Counted from the first letter of the stretch, positions 48,288 through 57,213 are shown. The stretch is 64,000 bases of DNA from Denitromonas ohlonensis (GCF_007625205.1 NZ_VMNI01000020.1:1-64000); one strand, 5' to 3'. The notes: generated by a model not told the origin, from the sequence alone. A program made the numbers and translations.

Positions 48288-48806
48288 TCAGGTGCTCGGC
48301 GCGAGTCCGGGCTGGCCCCAGTAAGGATTGTGGCGCGCGGCATCGTCACTGACGACGCCGGCGCGAAACGCTTTGAGCACGGAGCGCATGCGTCGGGCGT
48401 CTTCGTCCATGAAGCCCGATTTGAAATCGGTGAGGATCAGTCGGGCGCGGGTTGGCCAGTTGCCGGGCGCGTCGTCGATGGCCAGCCAGGGGGCATCGGT
48501 GGCGTGGTGGTCGGCGAGCCACTGGCGGGCTTCGGCTTCGCGCAGGCCGTAGAAGTCGCTGTTGTGCCCTGGCAGCCGGAACGGCGTGACGCCGATGACG
48601 CGAGACCGGATGTCGTCGGAGAAATGGGCCTGCAAGCGGCGCAGGGAGAACAGGGTGCGCCAGTCGGAGGTGATGACCACGCGGCACTCATCGAATTCGC
48701 GCAGCACGGCTTCGATCTGCGGCAGGCAACGGAAGTCTTCGACCTCGCGCAGCGGATGGGTCACGCCGTCGAAGTCCAGAAAGACGTAAATCTCGGATCG
48801 GTTCAT
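48288..48806 (-). CDS. HAD-domain protein
   Basis: A 172-residue HAD-superfamily protein. Motif I is VFLDFDGVTHPL, motif II lies in CRVVITSDWRTLF, and the acidic motif IV is in WLAIDDAPGNWP. It belongs to a small HAD-like group of unknown function found as single-domain proteins. The start at MNRSEIYVFL uses GGAGG seven bases upstream rather than the ATG eight codons earlier. Confidence 0.82.
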   Translation of the reverse strand: MNRSEIYVFLDFDGVTHPLREVEDFRCLPQIEAVLREFDECRVVITSDWRTLFSLRRLQAHFSDDIRSRVIGVTPFRLPGHNSDFYGLREAEARQWLADHHATDAPWLAIDDAPGNWPTRARLILTDFKSGFMDEDARRMRSVLKAFRAGVVSDDAARHNPYWGQPGLAPST

Positions 48807-48971
48807 GGTCCGCCTCCTTGTGGGATGCATTCTAGTCTACGGCTGCTGCGCTGCAAAAATTCAGGGCATTTGTCACAAAAATTTCTTCAGGCTTTTCCTT
48901 GTTCTGCCGTCAAATTGGTGAGATGTTCGTGATTGTTGCGACGCAAAATCTATTTTGATGGAGAAGGAATC

Positions 48972-49751
48972 ATGCAGACGATTGTCGATCTGAGCGGAAA
49001 AGTAGGCCTGATCACGGGTATTGCAAACGAAAAGTCGATCTCCACCGGCGTGGCTGAATCCTGCGTCGAGGCGGGCGCCAAGCTGATCGTGACGTATCAG
49101 AATGACAAGACGCGGGCGTTCATCGAGCCGGTGGTGCACCGTCTGGGCGTGGAGCATGTCTATGCGCTCGACGTGACTCGCCCGGAGACCATGGACGATG
49201 TTCAGGCGAAGATCCTTGAGCACTTTGGCAAGCTCGATTTTGCGATCCACAGCATGGCCTTTGCCAAGCGGGATGATCTGCACGGCCGGGTGGTGGATAC
49301 CTCCGCCGACGGCTTTGCGATGGCCATGGATGTGTCCACCCACTCCTTCGTGCGCATGGCCAAGATGGTCGAGCCCTTGATGGAAAAGGCCGGTGGCGGG
49401 TCGCTGATCACCATGACCTATCTGGGCTCGGAAAAGGTCATCGCCAACTACGGCGTGATGGGCTTGTGCAAGGCGGCGCTCGAAGCGGCGACGCGTTACA
49501 TGGCCTGCGAACTGGGCCCCAAGAACATCCGCGTGAACGCCGTCTCGCCGGGCCCGTTGATGACGCGCGCCGCCTCGGGCATCGCGCGCTTCGACGACCT
49601 GATGGCCTCGGCCATCGAGCGCGCGCCCATGCACTCGCTGGTCACGCCCGAAGACATCGGCGCGCTGACCGCCTTTCTGGTGTCGGACGCCGGACGCCTG
49701 ATTACCGGCGGCATTCACTTTGTCGACGCGGGGTACAACATCGTCGGCTAG
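48972..49751 (+). CDS. fabI: Enoyl-ACP reductase FabI
   Basis: A 259-residue short-chain dehydrogenase that performs the last step of each fatty-acid elongation cycle with NADH. GLITGIANEKSISTGVAESC is the FabI nucleotide motif, the catalytic Tyr-x6-Lys is in NYGVMGLCKAALEA, and RVNAVSPGPLMTRAASGI matches the substrate loop. GGAGAAGG precedes the ATG at 48972. It is followed after nine bases by an unrelated small gene. Confidence 0.93.
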   Translation: MQTIVDLSGKVGLITGIANEKSISTGVAESCVEAGAKLIVTYQNDKTRAFIEPVVHRLGVEHVYALDVTRPETMDDVQAKILEHFGKLDFAIHSMAFAKRDDLHGRVVDTSADGFAMAMDVSTHSFVRMAKMVEPLMEKAGGGSLITMTYLGSEKVIANYGVMGLCKAALEAATRYMACELGPKNIRVNAVSPGPLMTRAASGIARFDDLMASAIERAPMHSLVTPEDIGALTAFLVSDAGRLITGGIHFVDAGYNIVG

Positions 49752-49760
49752 ACTTTTCGC

Positions 49761-50369
49761 ATGTCCCGCGAACCGGGCATGGTCAGCGCGCGTGAGCGCT
49801 TCGGCCGTGCCGACATTCTCTTTGCCGACCCGGTGCCGCCGCACCCCATGCTCGATGGTCTTATCGAAATTGGTCGCGGCGAGTACAGCATCGTGCTCGA
49901 CAAGGGCGATGGCGAGCGGGTGTTGAAAGTCGTCAGCTCACCGGCGGATCATTTCTACTACACCGCCGATGACCGCCCGACCGGCCTGCACTTCCCGATC
50001 GTGTTTGCCGATCATGGCGTCATCGGCCGCGCCTCGACCGGAAATCTGCTGCATCTGATCGAGATGGAGCGCTTGTATCCGATCCGCCCGGAGACACCCG
50101 CGGCATGTGCCGCTGCCGCTCTGACTGATGCTTATTGGGCATCGTGTCGGCAGTGGGCCAATCTCGGCGCTGACATGGGGCCGATGGCGCTTTTCTCGCT
50201 GCTTCAGTCGCCGCCGTCGGACATTTCTGGTGTGCTGCTTGAAGCCTTGCTCGCGCTGGCTGCGTTTGTCGAAGCGTATCAAGTGCTGCCTGATATTCTC
50301 AGCGAGGGCAATTTGTTGGTTCGGGCCGATGGCACCCTGGTGTTTTCGGACCCCGTGTTTCTTGGGTGA
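49761..50369 (+). CDS. Orphan protein with degenerate protein-kinase-like motifs
   Basis: A 202-residue protein I do not recognise by family. It has a Gly-rich loop IGRGEYSIVLD (37-47), a candidate ATP lysine in VLKVVSS (Lys 56), and a C-terminal block DILSEGNLLVRADGTLVFSD. In that block Asn 184 and Asp 197 are 13 residues apart, as for the catalytic-loop Asn and DFG Asp of kinases. The canonical HxD is missing (Asp 178 is six before the Asn). It may be a small or inactive kinase-like fold. It lies nine bases after fabI. Confidence 0.6.
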   Translation: MSREPGMVSARERFGRADILFADPVPPHPMLDGLIEIGRGEYSIVLDKGDGERVLKVVSSPADHFYYTADDRPTGLHFPIVFADHGVIGRASTGNLLHLIEMERLYPIRPETPAACAAAALTDAYWASCRQWANLGADMGPMALFSLLQSPPSDISGVLLEALLALAAFVEAYQVLPDILSEGNLLVRADGTLVFSDPVFLG

Positions 50370-50400
50370 GACATCGGCGTGACCCTGGCCCAGGATGCCT

Positions 50401-51141
50401 CTAGTTGAACCCGGCCATAACCAGGCCTTGCGATGCCAGATCAAAGTGTCGTGCCAGAGCGTTGCTGGCGGCTTCGGGGTCGCCGTCGGCAATGGCCTGG
50501 GCGATAGCCTCGTGGGCATGCACCACCTCCTGTCGCGATTCATCGTCGCGGCGCTGACGCCAGACCATCGGGTTGGTTTCGCGCATGGCGCTGGTCAGCG
50601 CAGCGACCAGGACCGGGAAGAGCGGATTGCGACTGGCCTCGGCGATGGCGACATGAAAGGCGATGTCGTGTTCGGTCATTCGCGCCAGATCGTCCACGCA
50701 GTCATGCATCTGTGCCACCAGGGCAAGTAGCCTGCGGGCTTCGGCATCGCTGCGGCGGATGGCGGCCAGGGCGACGGTGCGCGTCTCGACCGCGCGACGG
50801 GCATCCCACAACTGTTGCGGATTAATCTGCTCGGTGCGCAGCGCATGGGTCAGTGACAGCGCAATGACCGATCCGTCAAAACCGCACACCTGGGCGCGTC
50901 GGCCCGCGCGCATCTCGATGATCCGCATCGCCGAGAGCGACTTGAAGGCTTCGCGGATGACGGTTCGGCTGACGCCGAGCCATTCGGCGAAGCGCGCTTC
51001 GCTGGGCAGCTTGTCGCCAACCTTGAGCGACTGACCATGAATGTGGTCGGTGATCGCCCGGACGGCGTTGTCGACCCGGGTCTGGGGGGGGGGGGGGTCG
51101 GCCGGCTGTGCGGGTGTGATGGGCGCTTGGCGTTCGTGCAT
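50401..51141 (-). CDS. GntR/FadR-family (FCD) regulator with a poly-C tract
   Basis: A 246-residue regulator. The helix-turn-helix is KVGDKLPSEARFAEWLGVSR followed by TVIREAFKSL, and a FCD effector domain carries metal-type His/Asp in DIAFHVAIAEAS and VHAHEAIAQAI. It is divergent from a GlcD-like oxidase gene and should regulate it. The coding strand holds 14 consecutive C (51097-51084) at codons 16-21, giving DPPPPQ; slippage there would shift the frame early in the gene. Confidence 0.87.
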   Translation of the reverse strand: MHERQAPITPAQPADPPPPQTRVDNAVRAITDHIHGQSLKVGDKLPSEARFAEWLGVSRTVIREAFKSLSAMRIIEMRAGRRAQVCGFDGSVIALSLTHALRTEQINPQQLWDARRAVETRTVALAAIRRSDAEARRLLALVAQMHDCVDDLARMTEHDIAFHVAIAEASRNPLFPVLVAALTSAMRETNPMVWRQRRDDESRQEVVHAHEAIAQAIADGDPEAASNALARHFDLASQGLVMAGFN

Positions 51142-51233
51142 GATTGATGTTATAAGTCACAATCAACCTATCATACAAGTTATTTCCTGCTCGCGGCGTG
51201 GCCGGCGGGCGCGGGATGTGGAGGAAGCAGGCA

Positions 51234-52613
51234 ATGGGCGATGTATTACAGGCCTTGATCGACGCGCTCGGTGACGACGCGGTTGTGCATGGCGAAGCGG
51301 TTGCGGCGCGCGCGACCAGTTATTGGGACGCTTCCCCGACCCGCGCGATCGCGGTGTTGCGCCCGCGCACCACCGAGGAGGTCAGCACAGCGCTGGCGAT
51401 CTGCCACCGTTTTGATCAGCCCGTGGTGACGCAGGGTGGCCTGACGGGCTGTGTGCAGGGTGCGGTCGCGTCGGAGAAAGAGCTGATTTTGTCGCTCGAA
51501 CGGATGAACGCGATCGAGTCCATCGACCCGGTCGGTGGCACGGCCACGGTGCAGGCCGGCGTGACGCTGCAGGCCATGCAGGAGGCGGCGCGGGCGCAGG
51601 ATCTGCTGTTTGCGCTGGATCTGGGCGCGCGCGGCAGCTGCACCATCGGCGGCAATGTGGCGACCAACGCCGGCGGCATCAATGTGCTGCGTTACGGCAT
51701 GATGCGCGCGCTGGTGCTTGGGCTGGAGGCGGTGCTGGCCGACGGCGCGGTGCTGTCGAGCATGAACCAGATGCTCAAGAACAACGCCGGCTACGATCTC
51801 AAACAACTCATGATCGGCACTGAGGGAACGCTGGGCATCGTGACCCGCGTGGTGCTGCGCCTGCATCCGCTGCCCACCAGTTGCAATGCGGCGTTGGTGG
51901 CACTGGAAAGCTTTGATCAGGTGACCGAATTGCTGTCGCGCATGCAGCGCGATCTGGCCGGTACGCTGAGTGCGTTTGAGGTGATGTGGAACGACTACTA
52001 CCGTGCGGCCACCGAGCCGGGCGGCCACCGCGCCCCGATGGATCGGGATTACCCGTTTTACGTGATGCTACAGGCCGAAGGCGCCGACGCAGAGGCGGAT
52101 ACGGCGCGTTTCGAGACTTTGCTCGAAAACGCGTTCGAGTCAGGATTGATCGTCGATGCCGTGATGCCCAAGTCGGAGAGCGAGCGCCGGGCGCTATGGG
52201 ACTTGCGTGAGGACTTCGAAGCGATGCTGCACGGGCGCACCACGTTTTTGTACGACGTGAGCCTGCCGATCCGCGAGATGACGGCGTATGTGATCGAGAT
52301 GCGCGCCAATATCGCGGTGCATTGGCCGGACGCGCGCTGCATTGTGTTTGGTCACATGGCCGACGGCAATTTGCACGTGTTTGTTCAGCCCGGGGTGGAG
52401 GACGCCGCGCATGCGGTGTGTGATGAGGCGGTGTATGCGCCGCTGCGCAGTCGCCATGGCTCAGTCTCGGCCGAGCATGGCATTGGCGCCGAAAAGCGCG
52501 CCTGGTTGGGCTATTGCCGAAGCGAGGGCGAGATCGCGGTAATGCGCGCGCTCAAACAGGGACTCGATCCCAAACAGTTGCTCAATCCAGGTCGGATTTT
52601 CGATCCGGCCTGA
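51234..52613 (+). CDS. FAD-linked 2-hydroxyacid dehydrogenase (GlcD/D-lactate type)
   Basis: A 459-residue VAO-family flavoprotein. FAD-binding blocks include PVVTQGGLTGCVQGAVASEK and GARGSCTIGGNVATNAGGIN. The C-terminal oxidase domain has the metal motif FGHMADGNLHVFVQPG and VSAEHGIGAEKRAWLGY. Likely oxidises a D-2-hydroxyacid such as D-lactate, glycolate or 2-hydroxyglutarate. The start at MGDVLQALID uses GGAGGA eight bases upstream. The divergent GntR regulator is the likely controller, with 92 AT-rich bases between them. Confidence 0.88.
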   Translation: MGDVLQALIDALGDDAVVHGEAVAARATSYWDASPTRAIAVLRPRTTEEVSTALAICHRFDQPVVTQGGLTGCVQGAVASEKELILSLERMNAIESIDPVGGTATVQAGVTLQAMQEAARAQDLLFALDLGARGSCTIGGNVATNAGGINVLRYGMMRALVLGLEAVLADGAVLSSMNQMLKNNAGYDLKQLMIGTEGTLGIVTRVVLRLHPLPTSCNAALVALESFDQVTELLSRMQRDLAGTLSAFEVMWNDYYRAATEPGGHRAPMDRDYPFYVMLQAEGADAEADTARFETLLENAFESGLIVDAVMPKSESERRALWDLREDFEAMLHGRTTFLYDVSLPIREMTAYVIEMRANIAVHWPDARCIVFGHMADGNLHVFVQPGVEDAAHAVCDEAVYAPLRSRHGSVSAEHGIGAEKRAWLGYCRSEGEIAVMRALKQGLDPKQLLNPGRIFDPA

Positions 52614-52634
52614 TGCACCGGTCTGCCGCGGGGA

Positions 52635-53105
52635 TCAATCCGGCGGCAGGCTGGCGAGCAAACGGCGCATGTCGCGGTCGAGCGCGGGCGCGCTGCCCGA
52701 GGCGGCCAGACCGGCTTCCAGACGTTCGCGCGCCGGGGCAAAGGCGTCATTCGCCAGGTGTTCGAAGCCCTGCTTGTAGCGGCGCAGGGCATGGGTGTCG
52801 GGGAGCGCATCCAGTGGCTGCCAGGTCTGTAGCGCCTCGTCGAAGCGACCGCGGGTAATCTGCAGCAGCCCGAGATGAAACCGGGCGACGGGATGATCCT
52901 GCGCGCCGGCCAGCGCACGTGCCATTTCGGCTTCGGCGGCATCGAAGAGTTCAAGGTGCGCGTATTCCGCACCCAGTCGATAAGCCACGGCCGTATCGTT
53001 CGGCGCCTCGGTGGCGGCCGCCTTGAGCAGGCGCAGCGCAGTGGTGTGGTCGCCGCGCTCGGCGGCGGCGTCGGCGTCGGTCAGTGAGGCGTTCGGGTGG
53101 GACAT
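52635..53105 (-). CDS. Tetratricopeptide-like protein
   Basis: A 156-residue soluble helical protein with TPR-like repeats: ADAAAERGDHTTALRLLKAA, AYRLGAEYAHLELFDAAEAE, RFHLGLLQITRGRFDEALQT. Such modules bind partner proteins. The ATG overlaps the stop of the upstream small gene (TGATG), so the two are probably translated together. No specific function can be given. Confidence 0.75.
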   Translation of the reverse strand: MSHPNASLTDADAAAERGDHTTALRLLKAAATEAPNDTAVAYRLGAEYAHLELFDAAEAEMARALAGAQDHPVARFHLGLLQITRGRFDEALQTWQPLDALPDTHALRRYKQGFEHLANDAFAPARERLEAGLAASGSAPALDRDMRRLLASLPPD

Positions 53106-53341
53106 CAGGCGTGGCTCTCGATCAGGGTGCAGGCGTCGTCGCGCCAATACACCAAAGCAGTGAAATAGCCCTCCCACACACAGCCGTTGCAGCCGCGGCC
53201 GCAGCAGGTGTCGGGGATGGGCGGCGGAGGGCGCAGGCTGAGTTGGCGAGCGCCGAGTTCGCCGCTGAGCGCCACCACCAGCGCCTGTGCGTCGTCGACA
53301 TGGCGCAGAGGCGCTTGGCGGAGGCTGGCGGTCGGCGACAT
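53105..53341 (-). CDS. Oxidoreductase-like N-terminal domain protein
   Basis: A 78-residue protein with the motif PPPPIPDTCCGRGCNGCVWE followed by YFTALVYWRDDA. This Cys-rich segment is the oxidoreductase-like N-terminal domain found as short free-standing proteins in bacteria; the four cysteines may hold a metal or cluster. The start at MSPTASLR is the first in frame after the upstream gene's stop. It overlaps the TPR gene by one base. Confidence 0.8.
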   Translation of the reverse strand: MSPTASLRQAPLRHVDDAQALVVALSGELGARQLSLRPPPPIPDTCCGRGCNGCVWEGYFTALVYWRDDACTLIESHA

Positions 53342-53351
53342 CGGCCCGGGC

Positions 53352-53840
53352 TTAGTGCCGGGTGATCTTGTCGAGATAGCCCATGGCGAAGGCCGACACG
53401 ACAAAGGTCAGGTGGATGATGACGTACCACAGCAGCTTGTCGGCATCGAGGTTGCCGGCGTTCATGAACACCTTGAGCAGGTGGATCGATGAGATTGCCA
53501 CGATCGACGCCGCCACCTTGTTCTTGAGGCTCGACGAATCCATCTTGCCCAGCCAGTTGAGCTTCTCGGCCTCGTCGCCGATGTCGAGCTGTGAGACGAA
53601 GTTTTCGTAGCCGGAGAACATCACCATCACCAGCAGGCCGCCCACCAGCGCCATGTCGATCAGCGACAGCACCAGCAGAATGAGATCGGTCTCGGGCGTG
53701 CTGAAGACATGCGGCAGGACGTGAAAGACCTCCTGGAAGAACTTCAGTCCGAGCGCGAGCAGCGCCAGGCTCAGGCCCAGGTAGATGGGGGCGAGCAGCC
53801 AGCGCGAGGCGTACATCGTGCGTTCGAAAAACTTTTCCAT
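53352..53840 (-). CDS. UPF0114 (YqhA/TIGR00645) membrane protein
   Basis: A 162-residue membrane protein with four helices. Family-typical start [20 protein letters not shown], then [40 protein letters not shown] and [14 protein letters not shown]. Role unknown. An in-frame ATG three codons earlier is possible. It precedes the Cys-rich small gene by ten bases and may be cotranscribed with it. Confidence 0.9.
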   Translation of the reverse strand: MEKFFERTMYASRWLLAPIYLGLSLALLALGLKFFQEVFHVLPHVFSTPETDLILLVLSLIDMALVGGLLVMVMFSGYENFVSQLDIGDEAEKLNWLGKMDSSSLKNKVAASIVAISSIHLLKVFMNAGNLDADKLLWYVIIHLTFVVSAFAMGYLDKITRH

Positions 53841-53919
53841 GCCATGCATCCAAGAGAGTGTTGGCCGGCATTTTAGGCGGTTTTCGGTGGCTGTGCCTTC
53901 GCGCGGCGGCGGGTGCTGC

Positions 53920-54180
53920 TCAGTGGTGCAGGGATTGAGGCGGCGTGTCGACGGCCAGTTGCAGCCAATCGCCAAGAATGCCGGCGGCGCAGCGTTGTAC
54001 CGCGGCGGGCAGGCGCGGGTCGGCGGCGATGGCGCGCAACTGCCCGACCACCGCTTCGGCCAGACGCGGGTTGCCGGTGCTCGAATACCGGGTGACCAGT
54101 TCGAGCGCGGCCACCAGGGCCAGTTCGGGCTGGCTTGCGTAAGCCGGTGGGCCGTCGGCGTGGTGGTCCGCCGCGCTCAC
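53920..54180 (-). CDS. Small hypothetical protein coupled to the S4 paralogue
   Basis: An 86-residue protein starting with GTG that overlaps the rpsD stop (GTGA). The body is helical and Ala/Leu-rich ([54 protein letters not shown]). I do not recognise it. Translational coupling to the ribosomal-protein paralogue suggests a shared context, for example stress or metal limitation. The longer open frame upstream overlaps rpsD in another frame and is rejected. Confidence 0.6.
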   Translation of the reverse strand: MSAADHHADGPPAYASQPELALVAALELVTRYSSTGNPRLAEAVVGQLRAIAADPRLPAAVQRCAAGILGDWLQLAVDTPPQSLHH

Positions 54181-54791
54181 ATGCGCACCGCGTAGTACTC
54201 GACCACGTCCTGCACGTTCACCGGGAAGGGCACTTCGTCGGGTTCGGGCAGGCGCATCACGGTGGCCGTGGTGTCCTTGTCGTTCCAGCCCAGCCACTCG
54301 GGTCGGGTGAGTGCGGGCTCGGCGAGGCTGGCGCTTACGATGCCGATCTGGCGCGCCTTGGCGGTGAGGGTGATGACATCGCCAACACGCACGCGGATCG
54401 ACGGAATGTTCACCGAGCGCCCGTTGAGCAGCACATGGCGGTGGCGTACCAGTTGGCGGGCAGCGATGCCGGTGGGCGCGAAGCCGGCACGGAAGACGGC
54501 GTTGTCGATTCGGCATTCGAGCAGTTCGAGCAGCTTGTCGCCGGTCGGGCCCTTGTCGCGCTTGGCTTCGCGGAACAGGCGGCGGATCTGGGTTTCGGTC
54601 AGGCCGTAGTTGAAGCGCAGCTTCTGCTTTTCGATCAGCTGCAGACCGTAGTCGGACTTGCGGTGTTTGTTGCGCGCGCCGTGCTGGCCCGGCGGGTGGG
54701 GGCGGTCGCTGATGGATTTGCGGGACAGGCCGGGCAATTCGGTGCCCAGGGCGCGCATGACTTTGAGACGGGGGCCGGTGAAGCGGGACAT
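54177..54791 (-). CDS. rpsD: Ribosomal protein S4 paralogue
   Basis: A 204-residue S4 protein with an intact N-terminal domain (MSRFTGPRLKVMRALGTELP) and S4 RNA-binding core (RLFREAKRDKGPTGDKLLEL; ARQLVRHRHVLLNGRSVNIP). It has only one cysteine and no N-terminal zinc-type cysteines. PPGQHGARNKHRKSDYGLQL resembles the plastid/cyanobacterial S4 type. It is not in an alpha operon, so it is probably a second copy. Upstream is a Fur-family-like promoter, hinting at metal-dependent use. AAGGAG precedes the ATG. Confidence 0.88.
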   Translation of the reverse strand: MSRFTGPRLKVMRALGTELPGLSRKSISDRPHPPGQHGARNKHRKSDYGLQLIEKQKLRFNYGLTETQIRRLFREAKRDKGPTGDKLLELLECRIDNAVFRAGFAPTGIAARQLVRHRHVLLNGRSVNIPSIRVRVGDVITLTAKARQIGIVSASLAEPALTRPEWLGWNDKDTTATVMRLPEPDEVPFPVNVQDVVEYYAVRM

Positions 54792-54958
54792 GACATCTCC
54801 TTGGTGGCTTAGCCTGTGGTCAGGCTGTTGGGGAGTCGGCATGTCGCGTGCTGCGCGGCGGGAAGCGGGCCGATCTCCCGTGAGGGCGTGGCTGGCTTCC
54901 CGGTGCTGGCGGGTGGCGGGCTGAAGCGGTGGCGCCGCGAGGTCACCACCGGAGCGCG

Positions 54959-54987
54959 ATACTATCGCAAATGCGAAGCATTCGCAA
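54959..54987 (-). promoter_or_regulatory. Promoter with metal-regulator-like palindrome before rpsD
   Basis: On the minus strand TTGCGA (54987-54982) and TAGTAT (54964-54959) are 17 bases apart. Within the spacer lies the perfect palindrome AATGC-GAA-GCATT (54970-54982), close in form to Fur-family boxes. It sits about 170 bases before the S4 paralogue. Zur or Fur control is an inference. Confidence 0.6.
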
Positions 54988-54998
54988 TTGCGAGAGAC

Positions 54999-56381
54999 TT
55001 ACCACACGTAGTACATCACGACCCAGGGCAGCACGGCGCCGGCGCTGGCGATCGCAAATGTTGCCAGCACCAGACCGGCGCGTGCAGCGCCCAGCGTCAT
55101 GCGCGACACCATCCGCCCGGCGAGCGCCAGACTGGCCAGGCTCGCCGCGCCGAGCAGCAGGCCGCGGATGAGTGGCAGATGCGCGATGTTGATGCCCTCG
55201 GCGGCGAGCAGCGACACGGTCAGCGCCGACAAGCCGAGGAACACCCCGGCGCCACCGATCGGGATCAGCGCATAGGCCAGTTGCAGATGGGCGCGGGCGC
55301 GGCCGGTGAGATAGCCGGTCAGGCGCAGCCACAGCGAGATCCAGCCGCCAATGAGCAGCGCGGCTGCGCCGATGTAGCCGAGGATCATCAGGCCGTCGAG
55401 CCAGGTGAACACATCGCTGGCTTCCGGGTAGTGGGTGAGCAACCACCACGGCGCGTTGTCGCCGAGCAGCGCATAGCTGTCGTGTTCGATCAGCCATTCG
55501 GCGGCGGCGATCTTGGCCTGCACGAACCAGGGCGAGGCCGACCACTGAAAGGCGCCAATCGCGGTGCCGATCAGGCCATACACCAGCAGGCGGACCTCCC
55601 ACGGGTTGACGTCGTCGATCTCGAGCTGCGCGACCTCACTGCCGGGAGCCCGGCCGGCCAGTTCGACTGCGTCGCGATGTCCGGCGCAGCGGCCGCACAT
55701 ATGGCAGCCAGCGCTCGATTCCATGCGACGGATGTCGACCAGCGGCGCACAGTTGACCGGGATGACGCGGGCTGGCTCGGCGTGGTCCCAGCGATCGCGG
55801 TCGGTGCGGAAATGCACCGGCGCCAGACGTGAGAGCAGGCCGAACACGCCATTGACCGGGCACAGGTGCCGGCACCACACTCGCTTGTTGCGGCCATACA
55901 CCAGACCGAAGGCGATGGCGGCGACGGTCGAGCCGCCCAGCACCAGCAGCACCGCCTTGGGGTATTCATACACGCTCACCAGCTGGCCATACACCGTGGT
56001 GCCCAGAAAGGCCACGAAGGGCCAGCCGCCCCACTTGATCCAGCGCGGCACCGGCCGGCCGAGCCCGACGCGGCTGACTTGTTCGGTGACGAAGCCCTCG
56101 GGGCACAGCACGCCGCACCAGGCCCGCCCCATCAGCATCATGCTGACCAGCACGAAGGGCCACCAGATGCCCCAGAACACAAACTGGGCGAAGCGCGTGA
56201 GGTCGTCCCAGAGGTGTGCCTGGTTGTCGGGCAGCGGTAAAAAGGCGGGCACGGCGACCAGAAACAGATAGGCAAACAGCGTTACCCACTGCAGCCCGAG
56301 CACGAGTGTGCGATTACGCTGCATCCATCGCCCGAAGGCGGCGAGTCGAGTCGGCGGCGCGGCGGGAAGGGCGCAGCTCAT
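54999..56381 (-). CDS. ftrD: Membrane polyferredoxin, FtrD-like
   Basis: A 460-residue membrane protein with cluster motifs in the first half: AWCGVLCPEGF (Cys 89, 93), VWCRHLCPVNG, then SSAGCHMCGRCAGHRD. At least eight helices are spread through the protein. It resembles NapH/CcoG-type electron carriers and the FtrD component of the FtrABCD ferrous iron system, where it may recycle electrons for the iron permease. Its ATG overlaps the FTR1-permease stop (ATGA). Last gene of the iron operon. Confidence 0.83.
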   Translation of the reverse strand: MSCALPAAPPTRLAAFGRWMQRNRTLVLGLQWVTLFAYLFLVAVPAFLPLPDNQAHLWDDLTRFAQFVFWGIWWPFVLVSMMLMGRAWCGVLCPEGFVTEQVSRVGLGRPVPRWIKWGGWPFVAFLGTTVYGQLVSVYEYPKAVLLVLGGSTVAAIAFGLVYGRNKRVWCRHLCPVNGVFGLLSRLAPVHFRTDRDRWDHAEPARVIPVNCAPLVDIRRMESSAGCHMCGRCAGHRDAVELAGRAPGSEVAQLEIDDVNPWEVRLLVYGLIGTAIGAFQWSASPWFVQAKIAAAEWLIEHDSYALLGDNAPWWLLTHYPEASDVFTWLDGLMILGYIGAAALLIGGWISLWLRLTGYLTGRARAHLQLAYALIPIGGAGVFLGLSALTVSLLAAEGINIAHLPLIRGLLLGAASLASLALAGRMVSRMTLGAARAGLVLATFAIASAGAVLPWVVMYYVW

Positions 56382-57202
56382 GCGGCGCTCCAGCGCCCGC
56401 CTTTAGCGGCAGGTTTTGGGCGGAGCAACCACAGCGTGGCGACCCAGTACAGCAACCACAGCGCGAGCACGCTCAGTGCCGGGCGGGCACGATAGCCGGC
56501 AAAGGTGCCGAGCAGGCCGTTGTCTTCGAGCAGCGCGCCGCTATCCCACACCGGTTCGAGCAGCGGTGGCAGCCATTCGAGGTTGAGGAATCCCTCCAGG
56601 CCCGACACCAGCAGCCCCGAGGCGAGCAGCAGCAACAGCACTTCGCTGATGCGGAAAAACACGCGTTGTGGCAACAGGCGCGAGCCTTTCATGAACAGCA
56701 CCGCCGTGGCGGCGGCCAGCCCGGCGCCGAGGGCCGCGCCGAGCATCAGATCGAGCCAGCCGCCGGCCGGGTTCTCGGCCACGATGCCGTAGAGAAACAG
56801 CACGGTCTCCGCGCCTTCGCGGCCGACCGCGATGGCCGCCAGCAGCGCCGCCGACAGCCCGCCGGTCTCTTCGGCGGCGCGGGCCAGGCCGGATTCGAGA
56901 TCGCGCTTGAGCGTGCGCCCGTGATGGCGCATCCACACCACCATGTGGGTCACCAGCACGGCGGCGACGATCATGATGCCGGCCTGGAAGGCCTCCAGCG
57001 TGGTGCCCGCCAGTTGCGAATGAAATCCGAGCATCGCCGCTGCCAGCGCCACGGCCAGGCCGATGCCGCCGGCCACACCGAGCCACAGGTGACGCAGCCG
57101 GATGCGGCCATCGCCGCGCGCCTGGATCCACGAATACAGAATGGCGATGATCAGGATCGCCTCGACGCTTTCGCGCCAGACGATGAAAGTCGCGTTACCC
57201 AT
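56378..57202 (-). CDS. ftrC: FTR1-family iron permease, FtrC-like
   Basis: A 274-residue inner-membrane permease with seven or so helices. Two REXXE iron motifs are present: RESVE (10-14) and REGAE (128-132), needed for iron transfer in the FTR1 family. It is flanked by cupredoxin and polyferredoxin genes as in the FtrABCD systems of Bordetella and Brucella. It starts 11 bases after ftrB. Confidence 0.92.
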   Translation of the reverse strand: MGNATFIVWRESVEAILIIAILYSWIQARGDGRIRLRHLWLGVAGGIGLAVALAAAMLGFHSQLAGTTLEAFQAGIMIVAAVLVTHMVVWMRHHGRTLKRDLESGLARAAEETGGLSAALLAAIAVGREGAETVLFLYGIVAENPAGGWLDLMLGAALGAGLAAATAVLFMKGSRLLPQRVFFRISEVLLLLLASGLLVSGLEGFLNLEWLPPLLEPVWDSGALLEDNGLLGTFAGYRARPALSVLALWLLYWVATLWLLRPKPAAKGGRWSAA

Positions 57203-57213
57203 GGTTGCGCTCC

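Noticed and set aside
48038-48349. A 103-codon minus-strand frame between the PEP-CTERM and HAD genes
   Set aside because: It overlaps the HAD gene end and the promoter region and has no protein-like composition or ribosome site.
54181-54516. Upstream extension of the 86-residue protein through the rpsD coding region
   Set aside because: The extension is an Arg/His-rich out-of-frame reading of rpsD; the GTGA overlap marks the likely start.
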